A program made the translations under genes and the position numbers. Positions 63,301 through 64,000 of a DNA stretch of 64,000 bases are shown here, piece after piece. Each line of letters opens with the position of its first letter. Position 1 is the stretch's first letter. The notes beneath the pieces are model-generated. The model was not told the DNA's origin. It worked only from the letters and a program-made list of their open reading frames with translations, and searched no databases. Source of the stretch: Pseudoxanthomonas mexicana (GTDB lineage: Bacteria > Pseudomonadota > Gammaproteobacteria > Xanthomonadales > Xanthomonadaceae); assembly GCF_001556105.1 (NCBI RefSeq), contig NZ_LSIF01000009.1, positions 72,495 through 136,494 of the forward strand, given 5' to 3'.

Positions 63301-63921
63301 GATCACCGGCAGGCTGCGCGCACCGGCGGCGTGAAGGGCGAACGCATTGAACGCCTCTTCGCCGTCGCGCTGCGTGCGCGTCAGTTCCAGGTGCAGGTCG
63401 TCGCCGAAGGCGCGCTGCCAGTCGGCGAGATGCTGTTCGGCCAGGTCGTGGCGACCCGTCAGTGCCAGTCGCCCCGCGAGGCTCTGGCGGCCCATGATCG
63501 CGAACAGGCCCTGGTGGTCGGCACGCAACCAGTCCGGGTCGATGGCGACACCATCGGTGCGGTGGCCTTCCATCCACGCGCGCGACAGCAGCCGCGACAG
63601 CGACAGGTAGCCGTCACGGTCGCGGCACAGCAGCGTCACCGGCCACGGGGCATCGCTGCCGTCGGCCACCAGCAGGTCGGCACCGGCGATGGGCTTGATG
63701 CCCACGCCTTCGGCGGCCTTGTAGAACTTCACCAGCGCGAACAGGTTGTTGCGGTCGGTCACCGCCAGCGCAGGCATGCCCAGTTCCACCGCCCGGCTCA
63801 GCAGGTTGGCCTGTTTGGCCTTCTTCGGGTCGGCATGATCCGGCTTCTCGGGCACGCGGATGATCGAATCCGCGAGCGAGAACTCGGTGTGCAGGTGGAG
63901 GTGGACGAAACGGGAAGACAT
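60364..63921 (-). CDS. dnaE: DNA polymerase III subunit alpha
   Basis: The replicative polymerase, 1185 residues, full length. It opens with FVHLHLHTEFSLADSIIRVP, the PHP domain. The polymerase active site PDFDIDFCMDRRDEVIDYV lies near residues 405-425. The helix-hairpin-helix and OB-fold regions follow, with VEARKDGGEFRDLFDFCKRA near 855. The C-terminus ends with a short tail after the tau-binding region. The start ATG is at 63921; only about 80 bp of upstream sequence remain in the window, so the preceding gene (in relatives rnhB) is not seen. Confidence 0.98.
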   Translation of the reverse strand: MSSRFVHLHLHTEFSLADSIIRVPEKPDHADPKKAKQANLLSRAVELGMPALAVTDRNNLFALVKFYKAAEGVGIKPIAGADLLVADGSDAPWPVTLLCRDRDGYLSLSRLLSRAWMEGHRTDGVAIDPDWLRADHQGLFAIMGRQSLAGRLALTGRHDLAEQHLADWQRAFGDDLHLELTRTQRDGEEAFNAFALHAAGARSLPVIASNDVRFLSPDDFDAHEARVCIASGRVLDDPKRPRDYSAEQYMKSAEQMAELFADVPDAIDNTLALAQRCNIEMRLGTYFLPAYPVPDEETLDSWIRSQSHDGLKTRLEKNPLAPGHTREDYEKRLDFELDTICKMGFPGYFLIVADFIQWGKNHGIPIGPGRGSGAGSLVAWALQITDLDPLPYGLLFERFLNPERVSMPDFDIDFCMDRRDEVIDYVARKYGRDRVSQIITYGTMAAKAVVRDAGRVLGFPYGLVDGVAKLIPNILGVSLKDAMGEGSSEAASQELIDRYRDEDDVRDLIDLARQLEDLTRNAGKHAGGVVIAPSPLSDFCPLFAEHDEGGRGKNPVTQFDKDDVEAVGLVKFDFLGLRTLTIIDWAVKAINVRHARAGVPPVDIATIPLDDASVYRDVFANGNTGSVFQFESTGMRRALKEAKPDRFEDLIALNALYRPGPMDMIPSFVERKHGREEFEYPDPRTRTMLEETYGIMVYQEQVMQMAQIVGGYSLGGADLLRRAMGKKVPAEMAKHREIFREGAAKGGVQERKADEIFDLMEKFAGYGFNKSHAAAYSLVAYQTAWLKKHYPSEFMAATLSSDMDKTEKVVGFLDEARGLGLNVMPPDVNHSDFMFVATDANTVRYGLGAVKGVGQGVCESIVEARKDGGEFRDLFDFCKRADSSKLNKRALEALINAGALDALGRNRASLALQLPEVLKAIDQISKNRNAGIVDMFGSSSGGDDIHVELSNTDEWPLMQVLHGERETLGHYLSGHPMDPYRDDLRSLVGSDLSELDRIWSSSSGGDKKGWRPEVNAIVAGQVVGIRRKGDSQVFVQLEDGRGRIECSAFSDALAEFGALMTRDRVLVIKGGLREDEFSGGYSLRIRQVWDYTQLCQQHAQRLQLRLDLRVPGLWERVDALLSRHRPGGTPLRLDLLMTTGGSAIAGMLDLNGQKAVRVDAELLDALRATPGVRAAKPAFSRPWAN

Positions 63922-64000
63922 GCCGGCTCAGGGTGCTGTCGGGGCAGCGTACCGGCGGGGGTGGGGAGGGGCAAGGCTTGACATTCCGGCATGGCGGAAC

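Noticed and set aside
59449..63981. Open frame of about 1510 codons on the plus strand
   Set aside because: It is antisense to accA and dnaE, has low-complexity His/Gln/Arg/Ala composition and contains no recognisable family.

Overview
The window is a high-GC chromosomal segment with tightly packed housekeeping genes. It most likely comes from a member of the Xanthomonadaceae (Pseudoxanthomonas/Lysobacter/Stenotrophomonas/Xanthomonas group). This rests on the protein families, on gene order (LeuS-LptE-HolA-NadD-RsfS-RlmH; Maf-RNase G-YhdP-TldD; DnaE next to AccA), on the frequent GTG/TTG starts, and on intergenic inverted doublets with the core GTAGGAGCGACGTGAGTCGC. No rRNA, tRNA, prophage, insertion sequence or CRISPR array was seen.

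Layout. 1-1.1 kb: the 5' part of a PLP aminotransferase gene, divergent from an Lrp/AsnC regulator. 1.1-6.8 kb: queA-tgt (queuosine) followed by yajC-secD-secF (protein export). 6.9-11.8 kb: suhB, then trmJ overlapping a two-gene signalling unit, a PhnD-like periplasmic binding protein and a GGDEF-EAL membrane protein. 11.9-17.5 kb: membrane and transport genes (ExoD, a CNNM/CorC-type exporter, DUF47-Pit phosphate uptake), an alkyltransferase-like DNA repair protein and a rhomboid protease. 17.5-21.8 kb: two tandem M13 metallopeptidases, one of which has lost a zinc ligand. 22-25.4 kb: a FecR/LysM protein coupled to a CHASE2-GGDEF cyclase. 25.7-33.5 kb: queuosine-precursor transporter, DUF502, several poorly characterised genes, a CnoX-like thioredoxin, a membrane-protein/Xre pair with a clear operator, and a secreted amidohydrolase. 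33.6-51.5 kb: the long conserved block leuS to pmbA plus DUF4870. 51.5-54 kb: a gene-poor stretch with a minimal CDF transporter and a thioredoxin-reductase-like flavoprotein. 54-64 kb: ispA-xseB, tilS, a GAF protein, a TPR protein, a methyltransferase, accA and dnaE.

Themes. RNA modification and ribosome work is prominent: QueA, Tgt, the queuosine-precursor transporter, TrmJ, TilS, RlmH, RsfS and DarP/YjgA. Cyclic-di-GMP signalling appears three times: a GGDEF-EAL protein, a CHASE2-GGDEF protein and a GAF protein with a degenerate GGDEF-like tail. Envelope functions include SecDF-YajC, LptE, YhdP, a TonB-like protein and the two M13 peptidases. Most of the window is ordinary core genome. The best leads are the PhnD-like/GGDEF-EAL operon, the likely catalytically dead M13 paralogue, the minimal CDF with an unusual metal site beside a TrxR-like protein, the Xre/membrane-protein module, and the abnormal 5' end of tilS.
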